Positions 1 to 10,592 of a DNA stretch of 64,000 nt are shown here, piece after piece. Source of the DNA: Gigaspora margarita. Taxonomy: Eukaryota > Glomeromycota > Glomeromycetes > Diversisporales > Gigasporaceae. Below the pieces are notes generated by a model that saw only the letters and a program-made list of their open reading frames with translations, was not told the origin of the DNA and ran no database searches. The stretch's first letter is position 1, and each line of letters starts with the position of its first letter. The DNA is taken from NCBI GenBank assembly GCA_009809945.1, contig WTPW01000632.1:222462-286461 (forward strand), in the 5' to 3' direction. The translations under genes and the position numbers were made by a program.

Positions 1-181
1 TCGTGCCTAAAGTTAATACTGCCTGAAGTTATAACTTCAGGTGCCTGAAATTGCACTTGGCTGAAATTATTAACCCCTGAAATTAGATCATACTGCATGC
101 GTTAGCAGGTAATTTTAGTCAAGTGTAACTTCAAACGCTTGAAGTTGCAACTTCAAGCAAATGCTAACTTTAGACACGACA
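1..181. mobile_element. Foldback element, left end cut by the window
   Basis: The two ends are inverted copies: TCGTGCCTAAAGTTA at base 1 pairs with TAACTTTAGACACGA ending near 179. Inside are two perfect palindromes, CCTGAAGTTATAACTTCAGG near 22-41 and GCTTGAAGTTGCAACTTCAA with its continuation near 137-158. There is no coding capacity. The left flank lies outside the window, so no target duplication can be checked. Confidence 0.7.
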
Positions 182-279
182 GTTTGATCATCATTCATTA
201 GCTTTGTCGATTATGATCATCATAATTTTTATTTATTTCTGTACTTATCGTTATTTTTTTTATATACCATTTTTTAGAT

Positions 280-513
280 ATCAATATTTACAGCAATAAG
301 GATGACAATACTGAAGATAATAATTCATATACTTTTTTTTTGTTTTTTTTTTGAGCTTATAAAAATATTGAGAATAAAATTGAAAATGAAATTAGAGATA
401 TTACTGATGATAATAATAATGAAGTTGAAGATGAAATTACTAATGAAACTGAAGCAACCACTGATGAAACTAAAGAAACAATTATGAAAATTACACAAAA
501 AAAAAAATTATAA
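280..513 (+). other. Acidic low-complexity reading frame, possible exon relic
   Basis: In the frame through 301 the sequence encodes a run rich in Asp, Glu, Asn and Thr (for example DDNNNEVEDEITNETEATT), ending at TAA 511-513. An in-frame TGA lies at 352-354. A T-rich tract ending in TTTTTTAG at 271-277 just upstream resembles a 3' splice acceptor, which is why an exon relic is considered. Composition alone could produce this pattern and no domain is recognised. Confidence 0.15.
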
Positions 514-760
514 AATCAATAAATGTATTCAAATAAAAAAAAAAAACAAATGTATCTCAATCAAATTTGTTTAATCTACTATTACCACTATTGTTTTGAC
601 TTACTAATAGAACAGCTAGATCATTAAGTTAGGAGGAACATTTTAAATACTGAAATTTCGTAAGGAAACTTTTTTTTAGTGCGCAGAAAGCAGTTTCATA
701 GATAAACTGTTGATTTATCAACGATTTTTTTTGGGTTGTTTTGATTTTTTGCGTTTCTTC

Positions 761-790
761 GCGTTACACCTGATCTAAATCTGATTGGCT
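761..790 (+). repeat. Dispersed short repeat, copy 1 of 4
   Basis: GCGTTACACCTGATC is followed by a CTGATTGGCT block. Related copies lie at 9288-9320 (plus), about 10676-10708 (mainly minus) and 13511-13554 (plus). Each pairs a TTACACCTGATC-like block with a TGATTGGCT/C block and is preceded by a T-rich TTTTGATT-like tract. It looks like one end of an old mobile element family. Confidence 0.5.
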
Positions 791-2318
791 GGTGAAATAG
801 TAGCGAAATTTTTTAGGTGGTGACGCTAGGGTGGTTGAATATAGCTGAGTATGGGAAATACAACAAAAATTCTCCACAATATGCAATATACCATGATGTT
901 GTCATAGCAAATGTCCAGATTACTGTATTAAATATCATGAACATAAATAAATAAAATAAAATAACAATTTTATATTGTCTTATAATGTTTTAAGTTATAT
1001 TTTTATAAATTTTTTATACAGTTGACAATAGCGTGAGTATAACAACATTTCAAGGCAATTTGCCATGAATTGCAAACGATCTCGCATAATATGGTCTTTA
1101 ACAATTATAATAACCCTGATTAATTTAAATGTAAAAGTTATTGCACGACAAGGTAACATATATGATGGCTTGAATAAAATCATAATGAGTCGCATAAAAT
1201 GAAGAAATTTCAAAAACTATAATTTTGTTTCCATAATCGCCTGATCAATTTAGATTGAAAATTTCTGTATAAATTCTCAAATATAAAATTTATACATCTC
1301 AAATTAAATTACAATAAAATATGAAATTCTGCACCTAAACATTACGTTATTGTGTCACATAACATTTTATTTAAACCTCAATATTTATACTGCACATACG
1401 AGCGTACATGCGTATTAACTTGTGCTTTTGATCAGTTATAAAATTTAGCAGGTTTTTATCTCGATTAAGGTGCCCGATGGTTATTTAAAATGTGTAAGTC
1501 GTACGGTACAAAAAATCTAATAACACAATTACTTATGGAGACAAAATATAAATAGTTAAGTTAAATACCCCCTAGCTTTATTGAAACCGGTAATTTAGGA
1601 CTTTTTATGTGTGACTTGATCATGCATTACATTCAGACTATGCTAAGCAAAATTTAAAAACCGCAATTTCCATAGAGCATAAAATCAAATATTTCATAGA
1701 TTCTCGATTTCAAATCTAAAGTCAGCAATCACTCCTTATAGAAACAAAGCATAAACAGGTGACATATTTGAAATCAAATATAAACAGTCTTATAAAAAAG
1801 TGTTGTATAAAATTAGGTTAAATTTGTATTGCATGTGTAAAAAAGATAATTTAAGAAATATTTGATTCAATGAGCTACTTGATTAAGTACTGAGCATCTC
1901 TTTAATGCAACGTATAGTCAAGTAACACATTGAATTCAAATATTTTCTAAATTGTGGCTTGTGCACAAACGATAAGTAATTTATTAATCAATAATTTATG
2001 TGCTACTTGCTTGTGTAATATTGACTTCAATAAGATTAGGAAATACATTTATCTTCTAAGCTAATAGAATTGATTGTGGTTTTTAGGCCTTTATAAGAAG
2101 TGATTGTGGTTTTTAGATTTCTTTCATCGTACGTACATAGGTGGTACGATACAGGAAATCTAGAGCTCAGTACTTTATGCAATCTACATTGAAGAAAAGA
2201 TAATTGAAGATTGTTACTCATAATAGCGGCTTATTTTGGTTTAAATCTCAGCGGATGCACGTGAATGGATTAATTTTATTATTGCGATTTGCAAACTTCT
2301 GGATCCACATTGATCGTT

Positions 2319-2625
2319 TGAGTGATGATCACTCTACAATCGATTAATAAGATAAGCGCTTCTATTACATCAAAAAATCCTTTAAGATTTGAGTTAGGAT
2401 CGATTATTTTAGAGATTGGTCAAGGTCATTTGGCGCTCTTAAATGTAATTGTGGCGCAATAAAAAATAATTCGATTACATTTAAAAGCACCAAACGACCT
2501 TTTGAAAACGAGGCTTGAACAATCTCTAAAATAATCGATCCAAACTCAATTCTTAAAGGATTTTTTGATGTAATAGAAACGCTTATTCACAATTACAAAT
2601 GATTGTGGAATGATGATCATAACCC
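2319..2625. mobile_element. Foldback (MITE-like) element
   Basis: Two arms of about 110-135 bp are inverted copies. The left arm (2351-2449) contains TCTATTACATCAAAAAATCC and ATCGATTATTTTAGAGATTG, and both blocks recur inverted at about 2475-2586. Weaker pairing extends out to about 2319 and 2625. The loop is short and there is no reading frame. The exact ends and target duplication were not resolved. Confidence 0.75.
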
Positions 2626-3030
2626 TATGCGTTGACGATAGTCACGCTAGTATTATTATCGCGAGGATAACCTGATTTGTGGCTTATATGAAACTGACTG
2701 CAAAGAACTTTGTACTACCACTGTAGCCGTTGATCTTAGTCATGGAATATGCTCAGAAAGTAGTTTACGTAAAAGCCTACGTACCATAGCACAAATGGAT
2801 TGGAAAGATAAATTAAATCTTATTGCATCAGATCAGTGGAAAAATACTACTTAATAAGTTTAAAAGTGCATATATTGCAGATTTAGGACTTTTTTTTTTA
2901 GCGCTTAGAAATAATTGTTAACGCTTGGTGTTACTCTAAATTACTTTCCTGGTAAATTTTATTGACATTCATTTTTGCCAATTGATTTTCTTTGACTTAA
3001 CTTTTTTTGGAAATTGAGTTTCACAAATTT

Positions 3031-3156
3031 CAACCGATTATAGTCGATATTCTATTCTCTGCGCTGCTTGCGATTGCGCTTGCGTAAGGCAATGCATGCG
3101 AAGCGCTGCGCAAGCTCAAGCGCTCTCAAAATTTTTCGCTTATCGAACATCGGTTG
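3031..3156. mobile_element. Small CpG-rich foldback
   Basis: CAACCGATTATAGTCGATA at the left pairs with TATCGAACATCGGTTG at the right. The roughly 60-bp core is GC- and CpG-rich and is itself partly palindromic (TTGCGCTTGCG against CGCTGCGCAAG). It is a local composition island in very AT-rich surroundings. No coding capacity. Confidence 0.55.
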
Positions 3157-3463
3157 TATATATAGAATAAATTGCAAATGACAATTTGAAAGGAAGTCCA
3201 ATTTTTTCACACGAATAAAATAATGCATATCTTAATTACTAAATATAGGACAATTACCTAACCTTAATTGGTAAAAAATATTATATATATAAAATAGTTG
3301 CAAATAAATAACGATTAAAAAGGAGATGCATTATTATTAAAATGCATGAATAAATTAATAAAAATATTGCATATTTTAATTAACAAATATAAAACATTTA
3401 CCTAACCTTTATTAGGTAAAAAATCAATTATTGTATTTTTAGTTCAAAAAGCTCAATAATCGA

Positions 3464-4372
3464 TAAAAATGCTATTCATTCATATGTATGTACTATTTTT
3501 TTCACTTTATTGATATTTTAAAACATGCACGCCCCTTGAACATTAACACTATGAAATTACCAAAAGTAGAGTTCAAATCCATTATCGTTTATCTATTCAT
3601 AGATATTCGGTGTAGTAAACTTTTTTTTATTATTATTATTCTTTTTGTAATTCTGCCCTGAACATAGAGTATTTTGCCCTGAACAATGTGTTTTCTTTTT
3701 TAGTATATGACTAAGATAGGAAAAATGCTATTCATTCATATGTAGGTACCGTAAACTGCCAATTTTAAACCCCACTAATAGACCCGTGGGTCTCTTGTAT
3801 GGGTACAGGTCTGATAATCGGGGGTTTATATATTCGGGTTTTTATGTGGAGGTTAATACGTATGCATATTGCATCTTAATAAACTGTTGCACAATCGAAT
3901 TCCATAATTCATTAGGTATTTTATAATAATTATCGTTCTTAAGTCTTTTTAATATTTATTCCTATCTGTATGCCCGGGCCTTTTAATATACATTCCTATT
4001 TGTATACCCGGTCTTTTAATGTTTTATTCCTATTTGTATACCCGGGTCTTTTACGTTTTCCAAAACTTTATCCCATGTTATAGACCGGGTCCAGTACATA
4101 GGGAGTCTGATATCTGGAGGGTCTTGTATCCGGTAGTCTACGGTACTACTTTATTGATATTTTAAAACATGCACGCCTCTTGAACATTAACACTATTAAA
4201 TTACCAAAAGAAGAGTTCAAATCCATTATCTGTTTATCTATTCATAGATATTCAGTGTTGTAAACTTTTTTTTATTATTATTTTTCTTTTGCGTAATTCT
4301 GCCCTGAACATAGTTAGGGTATTTTGCCCTGAACAGTGTGGTTTCTTTTTTAGTATATGACTAAGATAGGTA
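3464..4372. repeat. Tandem direct duplication, second copy interrupted
   Basis: A unit of about 257 bp (3464-3720), beginning AAAAATGCTATTCATTCATA and ending TATGACTAAGATAGG, is repeated directly from 3721 to about 4372. The copies differ by scattered substitutions. The second copy is split after its first 25 bp by the TA-flanked element at 3749-4143, so that insertion followed the duplication. Confidence 0.8.
3749..4143. mobile_element. TA-flanked inverted-repeat element (395 bp)
   Basis: The ends are CCGTAAACTGCC and GGTAGTCTACGG, inverted with two mismatches. TA lies at 3747-3748 and 4144-4145, while the uninterrupted sister copy of the host repeat has one TA at this point. A TA duplication is the signature of Tc1/mariner/pogo-type transposition. 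Inside are about three tandem copies of a 34-bp unit containing TATTCCTATTTGTATACCCG (3957-4055). Non-autonomous. Confidence 0.8.
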
Positions 4373-4903
4373 GTGGTTTTGGACCCCGGATCTAAGTTCT
4401 GGGTCACGAACAATGGTTTGAAACCATAGACCCTGGTCTGGGACTACCAGAAGTGGTTCGAAGCTTAAAATAGTGGTCTTGAACTGTTATAGATTAAAAC
4501 TGTATAATACAATTCTTGAGTTAATAAAAGTGCATAATTCATTTTGCTCCAACAAAACTAAATAAATCACAATTTCGTAGTTCTTACCTAACTCACCAAT
4601 AAACAATAACCCCAATCCAACCTTAAAAACCTTATTTATACCCAACATAGCATAAACCCATACCATCCTACTTTAAATCTGGAATTTCGGCCATACCGAT
4701 TCTGAATCAGCCACCTAGCCCAAATTCAGATTAAAATCGTCAACCTTAAACCTCGCAGCGCATACATAACTATTCTTAAGACCTACTCATTGTTATACGA
4801 TATGTAAAACAATGCTATCTAACTAATACACCTTCTTTCATTACATAGCAAACCTGAGCTAATTGAAGGTCGGATTGTTTAATATGCGAGGGACAAAAGG
4901 TTA
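4373..4903. other. AT-rich non-coding stretch with degenerate short repeats
   Basis: The first 130 bp hold four or more imperfect copies of a GTGGTTTTGGACC-like motif. The remainder is C- and A-rich on the plus strand without a convincing frame. Confidence 0.4.
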
Positions 4904-5245
4904 AAATGACATCATTTAGTGAGTTAAGTATTATTGCGAAAATTAATAAAGAGAACGGTCAGATCAATAATGATCTTCAAGAAATGTATAGTATTTAGTT
5001 GGATAAAGTTTCACACACAATAAGTTTATCAGGTATAGGAAAACATACTAGCAAAAAAATTAATATCATGAAACTGGCAGAATGTAAGAATGATAACAAT
5101 AACCTACCTCTAACACATGATATAAAGGCTGATTGGATGATGTTGATTGATCAGGAAGTCATAATTAAATAAAGGGCACTGAGATTTCCCTGTAATCATG
5201 ATGGAGTTGCATTTGTTAAATTACCCTATAATAGTAATGCAAACT
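4904..5245 (+). pseudogene. Unrecognised coding relic
   Basis: From ATG 4904 the frame reads about 110 codons with balanced composition, including a stretch KADWMMLIDQEVIIK. It is interrupted by TAG (4996-4998) and TAA (5170-5172) and ends at TAG near 5246. The amino-acid use looks more protein-like than neighbouring random frames. No family is recognised. It could be part of a decayed mobile element or chance. Confidence 0.25.
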
Positions 5246-5255
5246 AGTAGAAACG

Positions 5256-5352
5256 GACCTCTCCAATCGAATGATTAAAGCTCCAATCGAGAGATCGAAG
5301 CTCCAAGCGGGTGAATAAACTCTAATCGAGAGATAGAAGCTCCAATAGGGAT
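5256..5352. repeat. Minisatellite, about 22-bp unit
   Basis: Four to five imperfect copies of GCTCCAATCGAGAGATCGAA occur in tandem. A related AAGCTCCAAGCTAGAGATTA lies at about 5500-5520. Between them TTAAACGATTAAACGATTAA is a second, shorter tandem motif near 5448-5470. Confidence 0.65.
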
Positions 5353-6893
5353 TGGAGCCGTTTAACCGTTTAAAAATTGCTCTATAGTTCCGAGCAAAAT
5401 TATGTTGGTGTGGGCCGGAATTATTTTAATGCCGGTCAAATTAAACGGTTAAACGATTAAACGATTAAAAAAAATCTTAGACGGTTCCAATTCCTAAGCT
5501 CCAAGCTAGAGATTAAAAATCTCAAAGAAATTAAAGATATATAAGGATGTAGTTTCAGTTCGTGAAAGAAAGAACGATTATTAGAACGATTGTTAATAAT
5601 TGTGGATAGTATTTAGAATTGCTTTAATAATCCAACGTATAGATTTTTCTAATAAAGAGAAATTCTATAACCTGTAATTATGTGTGTAATTTATTCAATC
5701 CGTGAATTCAAATATCTAGAAGAAATAAAAGATAAAAAACTTAAGAAGATTAAAGTAGAATTCTAGAATTATTGATAATCAATATCATAGTCACATAATT
5801 CTTTGAATTCTTAATTCTTCATTTAGTCCTATTTCAAATATATCATTTTAGTTTGCTTTTCTTTTCTTTTCCTTTGTTGTTTTTATTGAATCTTTTTTAA
5901 GTTGTTTCTTATATAAATTTTTTTAAATCTTAATTCAGTTATTTTTTTTAAAATAAATTAAACCGTACTGCAAACTTTTATAAACTTTGATACGATTATG
6001 AACTTATCTATTGGCCTAAGTTCAGTATAAAATAGTCAATCTATTATGAGAAATTTCTCAATTATGTCAATAATTAATGAACGTATGTTCATTTTTCAAT
6101 TTTCAATTGAAAAATGACCTGAGTCAATTTTTAATGCAGATTATGACAGATTGACCATATAATAAAATAATGTAGCTATGCGATGCAGTCTTGCTAGAAA
6201 CCAGGAACGGAAAATAAGAGCTTTAAAAGCGAGCTTTGAAAATGAGTTGAATTAGGCCTAGAGGTAATTGTTTAACTCGTAATTTACGAATTAAATTCAA
6301 AGAGTACTCGAATCGTTTGATCGAGTTAATTAACGTTTGCATAATATATTTTGACTCGAGAGTTAAAAATTACACAACCGAATATGACAAATTCACAACG
6401 AGTTGACGAGCCCGACCACTACATAGAAGTGAGGCATAGTGCTATAAATTGTAATAATTGTTATAAGTTATAGTTTTTTGCTATAACTACTACAATTTAT
6501 GAAAACATGTTCATATCTTTAGTTAAAAATTTGACTCAGAGATTTATTAGGCTAGTTTGTTTACCTTACACGGTATTATAATTGCATCACTGATATAAAT
6601 GGACCCATGATAAAATCGCATATAAATAAACTAATTTCACAATATTGCAGTGGATAGATAACTACGTTTTACTAAGGAAATAGCACTTGGACTTTTCATT
6701 ATAATAATATTGTTCACAGGCACCTTACAAGCACTATACATATTACTAGACTTGATATTTATTAGTTCATTAATATTCGCATTCGAAGAATATCTTAATT
6801 CATTAAAAACAAACTTACACTGTTATCACAGCTGCTAAAACCACAACGTGAAGTCCTGGAACAATGAACCCAGTGATAATAACGTACGTACGT
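5353..6893. other. AT-rich non-coding stretch
   Basis: No gene or strong repeat is seen. A perfect hairpin around TTTTTCAATTTTCAATTGAAAAA lies near 6092-6115. A few short CGAGTTAA-type motifs recur at 6240-6420. Confidence 0.5.
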
Positions 6894-7960
6894 TGTGACG
6901 ATGTTGGCAATCGGCTAATCGAATAAAATACACTAACAACTCTACTATATATCTAAACTAATCTCTAATAATCCAGCAAGACTCTTGATCCTCGAATTAG
7001 TAGGCAGAGAGAAGGCGTGGTTGATTTGGTCCGGGTCTCGAGGTTCGTTTAGGTCTTACTGCGGCGTGGTTAAGCGAAGCTAAGTATATCTTTTATTTCT
7101 TGTATATGGTTCTTCTTGGGGTGATTCTAATTCCACACTTCTTATATAAACCTTCTTTTGTTTAGGGATCTCAAGTTGAAAGAGGCAAATACAATCGTTA
7201 ATATTATTAACGATTGAAACATGATCAAGAGCGAAATTAGATTGATGCAAGATTAATCGAAGAATAGGGCGAGATTGTTGGATAAATTAGGCAATCAAAG
7301 GGTTTAATCGATTGATGGGTTTATATAAGAGGTGATTAATTTAATCTTTCTCTCTTTAACTAGTTTATAAAAAACTATCTGGAGTTCGAAATGCGGGTTA
7401 CGAAGTTACACCAATGACACGACTTTAAGACTGATGAATATTCGATAATACAGGGTAGATTCAATAAGCTATTTTACAATAACAAGTTGGTTTTAAACAC
7501 AAAGGAATCTTCTTAACATTCTACTCTTATTTCGAAGGTTAGAATTCAAATCTGAACTCTCCGTGAGTTGCCCTTTATTGAGACGATAAGGGGATCTTAT
7601 ATACTTTTTCCCCTCTTAATAAATACATTGATTTTAAACTTACTATGCTATCTCTATTAAATTCGCTTCTTTCTTACGATGACTTCACTATGACTTCTTT
7701 CCTTTGGGCGGATGGTAGAGGCGGCTTTCCCAAGCCTCGAGGCGTAAGTGTCGTGAGAAGCGTTGACAACCCCAAAATCGGCGGGTCTATCGAGGGATCG
7801 GGATTAGCTTCGTGTAACCAAATTTTGGTCACGTTTGGGTCGAAAAAGGCGTGTTAGATTTGGCGAGTGGTTAGGCAGAGTTTCGGGATAGTTTATATAG
7901 AAATAGGCGTGGTAATAGCAACTAATAATTGTATACGAGTTTATTATGTATCTACTATGT
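6894..7960. mobile_element. LTR-like block related to the Gypsy-A LTRs (solo LTR candidate)
   Basis: Blocks near 7000-7045 (GGCGTGGTTGATTTGGTCCG), 7110 (TTCTTCTTGGGG) and 7530-7580 occur in the same order and orientation as in the LTRs at 22421-23600 and 46769-47972. No internal retroelement sequence adjoins it, so a solo LTR or fragment is likely. It keeps many CpG dinucleotides where the Gypsy-A LTRs show TG or CA. Both ends are approximate; the start was set at TGTGACGATG by analogy. Confidence 0.45.
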
Positions 7961-8099
7961 ATTTGTATTATTTATTAAAGATAAAATAAAGGAACGTTTA
8001 TAATGGTATATGTATATATGTGGTTGATTATATTCGAATTATTAAGCAAAAGTGGGAATTGAATGTCGTTCCCAAGGGCCAAAAGGGCCTTTATTTATA

Positions 8100-8290
8100 A
8101 TTATTCAAAAATCTATTTTTACATGTAAGGATCATTTAGATCGCTTTGATCATTAATATCCCTCCTATCGGTCTGATATTAAATATCATTATGATCCCTT
8201 CGATCATTGATATCAGTCCTATCCTTCCGATCTAAATTATCCTAACTATCAACCCGATCAAGCTGATCAGAAATATCAAGCCGGGAAACC
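8100..8290. repeat. Degenerate GATC-rich short repeats
   Basis: Imperfect repeats of a GATCATTGATATC-like motif alternate with CCTATC-type blocks in a diverged minisatellite. There is no coding signal. Confidence 0.45.
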
Positions 8291-8426
8291 CAAAATAGGA
8301 AGTACCCGGGTCTCGGGCACATGTGCCTGGTACCAGGTCACGTTTCCGGTCTCACAGCGTCTTAACCTTTGTACGATAATCCACCGCGTGCCAGTACCAT
8401 ATCACTAACGAAACCAAAACTAGGCT

Positions 8427-8571
8427 AAGTCTATTGTTTAGCGAAAGGGGTAATAAACAAACATTGACAGTTAAATACCAAGGGCGAAAACTAGTTTGGA
8501 CTATAGGGGTGAAGTTACATGTGAAGAATCTATTGTTTACGAAAAAGGGAATAAACAAACATGAGCAGCGG
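8427..8571. repeat. Spaced direct repeat of about 40 bp
   Basis: TCTATTGTTTAGCGAAAGGG followed by TAATAAACAAACATTGA (from 8429) recurs with few changes from about 8527 (TCTATTGTTTACGAAAAAGG). The overlapping frames on both strands here look like by-products of the repeat, not genes. Confidence 0.55.
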
Positions 8572-9478
8572 AATGCCAATGCCAGAACCTGGATTGTGGC
8601 CCTGGCATGCGCAGTTACCATCCGGAAATACTATCACGCTATTTGGGGCTATGCTGAACTCTCGTACCTCCAATTCGATTATATCACATAATGGTTTAGA
8701 AACATTATGACGTTAATGCTGTAAATATATAAAATATAAATTGCATACAAATTTATCACACGAAGGATAATTTTTAAGCCTTTTAATATATAATTCTTCT
8801 ATATAAGAAGAAATTAATGATGCCTGACGCAATTATTTTCACGATGACGAAAGGTTTTGTCATAATTGCGTCTGACTAAACCCTTGACGATTGATGAAAC
8901 CCTTGACGCTTGACGAAACCCTTGACGATTGATGAAACCCTTGACGATTGATGAAACTCCTGACGCAACCTGACACAACCCCTGACTATTGATGAAACTA
9001 ATGCCCTAGCTTTCCCACAAAAAAATTATTCACCTGTAATTTAACCGATCGAATTTGTAACGTAAAAATCAAACAAACTCATTTTTTTACAAAAAACAGT
9101 TAGCTCTAAATTTTATTAGAAACCATCTACTGCGTCCTAATTAAAAATGTTCCTCGTGAAATTTTACTAATATCTATACTGGCCACTAGATTTTTCTAAC
9201 CTAACTCTAATTATAACACGTTTTTCTTAGCTTTAATTTTACACGTATTTTTACTTAGAAAACAAAACACATTTGTTTTGATTATCACGTTACACCTGAT
9301 CCTAAATTTTGATTGGTCAAATTACAGAGTGAATAATTTTTTTTGTAACGCTACCTAAGATGATGAAGCTCTTGATGAAACCCTTGTCAACTGAAGAAGC
9401 CTTTACATTGAATCTAAACAGATTATTTTTATTGCTAGCATTTCACTAGCAAACAGCGTAGCGTAGGATTGACGGGTC

Positions 9479-9698
9479 ACCAAAATTCAGGGTCGGGATA
9501 CTTCGGAGTGCATCAGAATCATGGTCGTCTGGATCAGAATTAATCAATTTGCCCAAGATCATAAAAAATTTTACTAATGAAATCATATCCATTCATTATT
9601 AAGTACAAAATGCCCAGCTGATAATTTGCTAATGAACCTACTAACATCTAGGGCTAAACGCTGACCTAGATCCGACGCATACGACCCTGAATTTTGGT
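9479..9698. mobile_element. Short inverted-repeat element (220 bp)
   Basis: A perfect 17-bp terminal repeat, ACCAAAATTCAGGGTCG, is inverted at the right end. No coding capacity; a TA or 8-bp target duplication was not found. Confidence 0.7.
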
Positions 9699-9849
9699 AA
9701 ACCTCCTGTAAAATTCGAGTAGGATCGATTGTCCGAACACATGATTTTTTGAACCATCAATAATAACACTAATGTTATGAACATCTGTTATTTCATTCGC
9801 AGACTAATACCATACCCTCTAATATCTTTAATTAGTACTGAGGTTTTAA

Positions 9850-9903
9850 TCGCTCGCTAGGTGTTTAATTCACTCGCTGAGAGTTTCATATACTCGCTGA
9901 GAG
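9850..9903. repeat. Short tandem repeat hosting a hAT-type insertion
   Basis: About three copies of TCACTCGCTGAGAGTTTCAT-like units are present. The array continues after the insertion at 10138 with GCTGAGAGTCTATA and a diverged CTCGTTGAGGG. Confidence 0.55.
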
Positions 9904-10137
9904 CAGTGTCTGAAATTGGGTTGCGGAGTTTGCGGACCGCAACAAATTTTAAAATTCCGCATCCAAAATCTGAAATGCATATGCAAATTCTGCACATAAA
10001 TTTGCAAAATTTACTAATAAATCTCTATTAAATGCTTATGTGCGCAATTAAATTTTTATAAATTTTTATAATCTGCAAACATTTTTTTTATTTGGTTGTG
10101 GCCCGCAACTAATTTAAAAATTGAATTTCAGACACTG
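9904..10137. mobile_element. hAT-type non-autonomous element (234 bp)
   Basis: Ends are CAGTGTCTGAAATT and its exact inverse. The 8-bp sequence GCTGAGAG lies directly on both sides (9896-9903 and 10138-10145). CAGTG-type ends plus an 8-bp duplication are the hallmark of the hAT superfamily. Caution: the target is a tandem repeat containing the same octamer, so part of the match could predate insertion. Confidence 0.75.
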
Positions 10138-10592
10138 GCTGAGAGTCTATAACCCTCGTTGAGGGTTAAAATACACCCATGCCACAAACTATGCCAAATT
10201 AAGAAATACATAAAATAACACATAATAATAAAATACTATGACACTGCTAATTCGTAAAACACCTATCGGATATATCTGGGTGATTGTTGCAAATCATCAG
10301 GCAATGTTGGATCGATGTCAAAAAGATAGAAACTTGGTAGATATAATAATAAACAAAAAATTAACTTTACATAGACTAATTTATTTCTGTTATGAATAAT
10401 AGTCATATACTTCATCAAAATCATCATGGGTTTTGTTATTTATTATGAGTATCGTCATGCGTCATTGGTTTCGTCATGCATCATGGGTTTCATCATGCGT
10501 TATGGGTTTAATTTGAAGTTGCCTGACGAAATGGTTTCGTTATGCGTCAATGACACAGGTTGCGTCATGCATCAGGCATCATTAGAAGAAAT

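Larger units (their letters stand above)
182..2318. other. AT-rich non-coding stretch
   Basis: I see no gene here. Open frames are short and of biased composition. The stretch holds an acidic low-complexity frame at 280-513 and one copy of a dispersed repeat at 761-790, listed separately. The rest is unremarkable AT-rich sequence. Confidence 0.6.
8806..10592. mobile_element. Large foldback element with tandem repeats at both ends
   Basis: Inverted ends pair TTAATGATGCCTGACGCAA (about 8814) with the complement of CATGCATCAGGCATCATTAG (about 10567-10586). Inside each end lie tandem repeats of opposite polarity: CCCTTGACGATTGATGAAA units at 8876-8998 and CATCATGGGTTTCGTCATGC-like units at 10430-10570. 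The centre holds two smaller insertions (9479-9698 and 9904-10137). There is no transposase frame. Subterminal repeats of this kind often serve as transposase binding sites in DNA transposons. Confidence 0.6.

Noticed and set aside
3564-3580. AGTTCAAATCC as a polymerase III box B
   Set aside because: There is no box A at tRNA spacing and no clover-leaf pairing; the word is simply duplicated with the host repeat at about 4212.
7645-7857. 70-codon frame in a GC-richer patch
   Set aside because: It lies inside the LTR-like block at 6894-7960 and has no recognisable protein features. The composition reflects retained CpG.
8352-8691. Overlapping 85- and 89-codon frames on opposite strands
   Set aside because: They cover a spaced direct repeat, overlap almost completely on opposite strands and show no domain or codon signal. 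Treated as chance frames.
8876-8998. CRISPR-like array
   Set aside because: The repeats are contiguous and degenerate with no unique spacers, in an apparently eukaryotic genome, so this is a minisatellite.
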